Both the position numbers and the translations under genes were made by a program. Shown piece after piece: positions 62,442 to 64,000 of a stretch of 64,000 bases of DNA. Numbering within the stretch: the first letter of the stretch is position 1; the number at the start of each line of letters is the position of its first letter. The DNA comes from JAICSD01 sp035637115 (lineage in GTDB: Bacteria > Acidobacteriota > Vicinamibacteria > Vicinamibacterales > 2-12-FULL-66-21), in assembly GCA_035637115.1 (NCBI GenBank), contig DASPXV010000019.1:14053-78052 (forward strand), in the 5' to 3' direction. The notes below the pieces were generated by a model. That model saw only the letters and a list, made by a program, of their open reading frames with translations. It made no database searches and was not told the DNA's origin.

Positions 62442-63584
62442 GTGGCTGTAGACGAAGCGAAGCCCAAGGCCGGCCTCGAAGACGTAGTCGCCGCGACGTC
62501 GTCCATCTGCTATCTGGACGGGGACCGCGGCGTTCTTGCGTACTACGGGTACGACATCCACGACCTCGCCAAGGGCGCGACGTTCGAGGAAGTCTGCTAT
62601 CTGCTCTGGCATGGACGCCTGCCCAATCGCGCGGAGCTCGGCGACCTGCAGTCGGAGCTCGCCGCCGCACGGCCAGTCTCGGAATCGATCCTGCGGCTGA
62701 TGAAACAGCTCCCGGCGTCCGATGGCATGGACATGCTGCGAACGCTGACGTCTGCGCTCGGGCAGTACGATCCCGAGGCGAGCGACAACTCCCCGCAGGC
62801 GCAGTACCGCAAGGCCGTTCGGCTCACCGCACAGATGGGCAGCATCGTCGCTACCTACGGCCGATTGCAGGCGGGAGGCGGACCTATCCAGCCGGATCCC
62901 GCGCTCGGTCACGCGGCGAACTTTCTCTACATGTTGAAAGGGGAGCGCCCGAACGCGCTCTCGACGCGTGCGTTCGATATGGCGCTGATCCTCCATGCGG
63001 ATCACGAGCTCAACGCCTCGACCTTCGCGGCGCGGGTCGCCGCCGCAACGCTGACGGACATCTACTCTGCGACCGTCGGCGCGATCGGTGCGCTGAAGGG
63101 ACCGCTCCATGGCGGCGCGAACGCGGATGTGATGCGGCTGCTGATAGAAATCGGTCCCGAGGCGGCGCCGGAGCGCGTCGACGAAGCGATTCGCGGCAAG
63201 CTCGCGCGCAAGGTGAAGATTCCCGGCTTCGGTCACCGCGTCTACCGCACCGAGGATCCGCGCGCAACGCACCTGCGGCGGATGTCGAAGGACCTCGGCG
63301 AGCGCGCCGGCAACACGCGCTGGTTCGACATGTCACAGCGCATCGAGGCGCTGGTGACGGGCGAGAAGAAGCTCTATCCGAACGTGGACTTCTACTCGGC
63401 GTCCACGTACTACACCCTCGGCATCGCCATCGATCTGTTCACACCGATCTTCGCGGTCAGCCGCGTCTCGGGCTGGACCGCGCACTGCCTCGAACAATAC
63501 AAAAACAACCGGCTGATTCGTCCGCGCACGGATTACATCGGGCCGACGTACCCGCAGCAGTTCCTGCCGCTGGACCAACGATGA
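62442..63584 (+). CDS. citrate synthase family protein (citrate or 2-methylcitrate synthase)
   Basis: 380 residues from GTG 62442, 41 bp from the divergent esterase start. SSICYLDGDRGVLAYYGYDI, ALHADHELNAST-like sequence, IGALKGPLHGGANADVMRLL with the first active His, and PGFGHRVYRTEDPRATHLRR with the second; NVDFYSASTYYTLGIAIDLF holds the catalytic Asp. The short form lacks the E. coli-type N-terminal extension and matches the Bacillus-type or PrpC enzymes; the two cannot be separated by eye. Its stop lies in the first unit of an iterated motif. Confidence 0.93.
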   Translation: MAVDEAKPKAGLEDVVAATSSICYLDGDRGVLAYYGYDIHDLAKGATFEEVCYLLWHGRLPNRAELGDLQSELAAARPVSESILRLMKQLPASDGMDMLRTLTSALGQYDPEASDNSPQAQYRKAVRLTAQMGSIVATYGRLQAGGGPIQPDPALGHAANFLYMLKGERPNALSTRAFDMALILHADHELNASTFAARVAAATLTDIYSATVGAIGALKGPLHGGANADVMRLLIEIGPEAAPERVDEAIRGKLARKVKIPGFGHRVYRTEDPRATHLRRMSKDLGERAGNTRWFDMSQRIEALVTGEKKLYPNVDFYSASTYYTLGIAIDLFTPIFAVSRVSGWTAHCLEQYKNNRLIRPRTDYIGPTYPQQFLPLDQR

Positions 63585-63634
63585 CCGATGACCGATAAAC
63601 ACATCGACCATCGGGCATCGAACATCGAAGGGCC
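63582..63634. repeat. iterated GACCGAT/ATCG motif after citrate synthase
   Basis: The stop codon sits in GATGACCGATGACCGAT, followed by ATCGACCATCGGGCATCG-type words that are partly complementary. The two halves can pair. No T-run is seen. Confidence 0.55.
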
Positions 63635-63697
63635 GGCGGAATTGCCCGTCCAAAACCCGGTAGCGACGTACAATGCGGCGCCGGTATCCTCGGGCTC

Positions 63698-64000
63698 ATG
63701 ATGACGCTGCCTTCCACCGCCGAGATGTACCGCGCGCTCGTGGAGCGCGACCAATCGTTCGAGGGACTCTTCTTTGCCTGCGTGCGGACGACCGGAATCT
63801 TTTGCCGGCCGACGTGCCATGCGCGGAAGCCGAAGCCGGAAAACGTCGAGTTCGCGCCGACGATCCAGGAGGCACTGCACCGCGGGTATCGCCCGTGCCA
63901 GCTCTGCGAGCCGATGTCGGCCGGCGCGGCCGCGCCGAACTGGCTCGCGCCGCTGCTGGACGAGATCAAGGCGCAGCCGGATCTGCGGCTGCGCGACCAC
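63698..64000 (+). CDS. ada: Ada-type DNA repair/transcription protein, 3' end outside window
   Basis: The frame is open from ATG 63698 to the window end (101 residues). FFACVRTTGIFCRPTCHARK and RGYRPCQLCEP are the zinc cluster of the Ada N-terminal domain (C36, C40, C67 and C70), whose first Cys takes methyl groups from phosphotriesters in DNA. An AraC-like HTH and an MGMT or AlkA domain would be expected beyond the window. A TACAAT at 63669-63674 could be its -10. Confidence 0.85.
   Translation, partial: MMTLPSTAEMYRALVERDQSFEGLFFACVRTTGIFCRPTCHARKPKPENVEFAPTIQEALHRGYRPCQLCEPMSAGAAAPNWLAPLLDEIKAQPDLRLRDH

Overview
The window is a chromosomal segment of a high-GC (about 64 % by eye), Gram-negative-type bacterium. 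The dcw gene order, the meso-DAP-type MurE, long runs of overlapping genes, and the GC-rich palindromes scattered in genes and spacers suggest Acidobacteriota, probably a Vicinamibacteria-like lineage. That placement is inference from style; there is no rRNA here to prove it.

Region 1 (1-29,326) is a surface-glycan region. Left of about 1.9 kb are a partial GT39-like membrane protein and a divergent GT2 gene. From 29,326 down to 1,880 follow 23 minus-strand genes with no gap above about 58 bp and many ATGA, GTGA or TGATG junctions, so they look like one very long operon. It opens with the ATPase gene ychF. It then encodes many glycosyltransferases (GT2, GT4, GT9 and a GT-B capsule-type enzyme), two GT39-like membrane glycosyltransferases, two sugar epimerase/dehydratases, a DegT-type sugar aminotransferase, an MBOAT plus SGNH O-acylation pair, a flippase, a methyltransferase, a small secreted STN-like protein and three radical SAM proteins. 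Several polyprenyl-phosphate-sugar-synthase-like GT2s beside GT39 enzymes suggest that sugars are passed through lipid carriers and transferred outside the cytoplasmic membrane.

Region 2 (29,402-46,112) is the division and cell-wall (dcw) cluster on the plus strand: mraZ-rsmH-ftsL-ftsI-murE-murF-mraY-murD-[repeat spacer]-ftsW-murG-murC-ftsQ-ftsA-ftsZ. It starts at a near-consensus promoter followed by three GTGGA boxes exactly 10 bp apart, the expected MraZ operator. murB and ddl are absent. A 441-bp spacer between murD and ftsW holds a 93-bp tandem repeat and a long inverted repeat.

Region 3 (46,247-64,000) holds housekeeping genes: a B12-type radical SAM protein, a small SpoVG-like protein, acpS, pgeF, a LEA-type lipoprotein, an RNase H, a zinc-ribbon coiled-coil protein, a tRNA with CAT anticodon (probably Ile2), rpoD, dnaG, mutS2, larB, a cellulose-synthase-like GT2, a two-domain carbohydrate esterase (CE15 plus SGNH), a citrate synthase and the start of an Ada-type repair regulator.

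The most unusual feature is non-genic. Many spacers are built from short iterated or inverted motifs, and palindromic elements have also entered reading frames (24,770-24,846; 5,712-5,731; MutS2 56,805-56,935; the end of murG). No CRISPR array, prophage, transposase or rRNA was seen.
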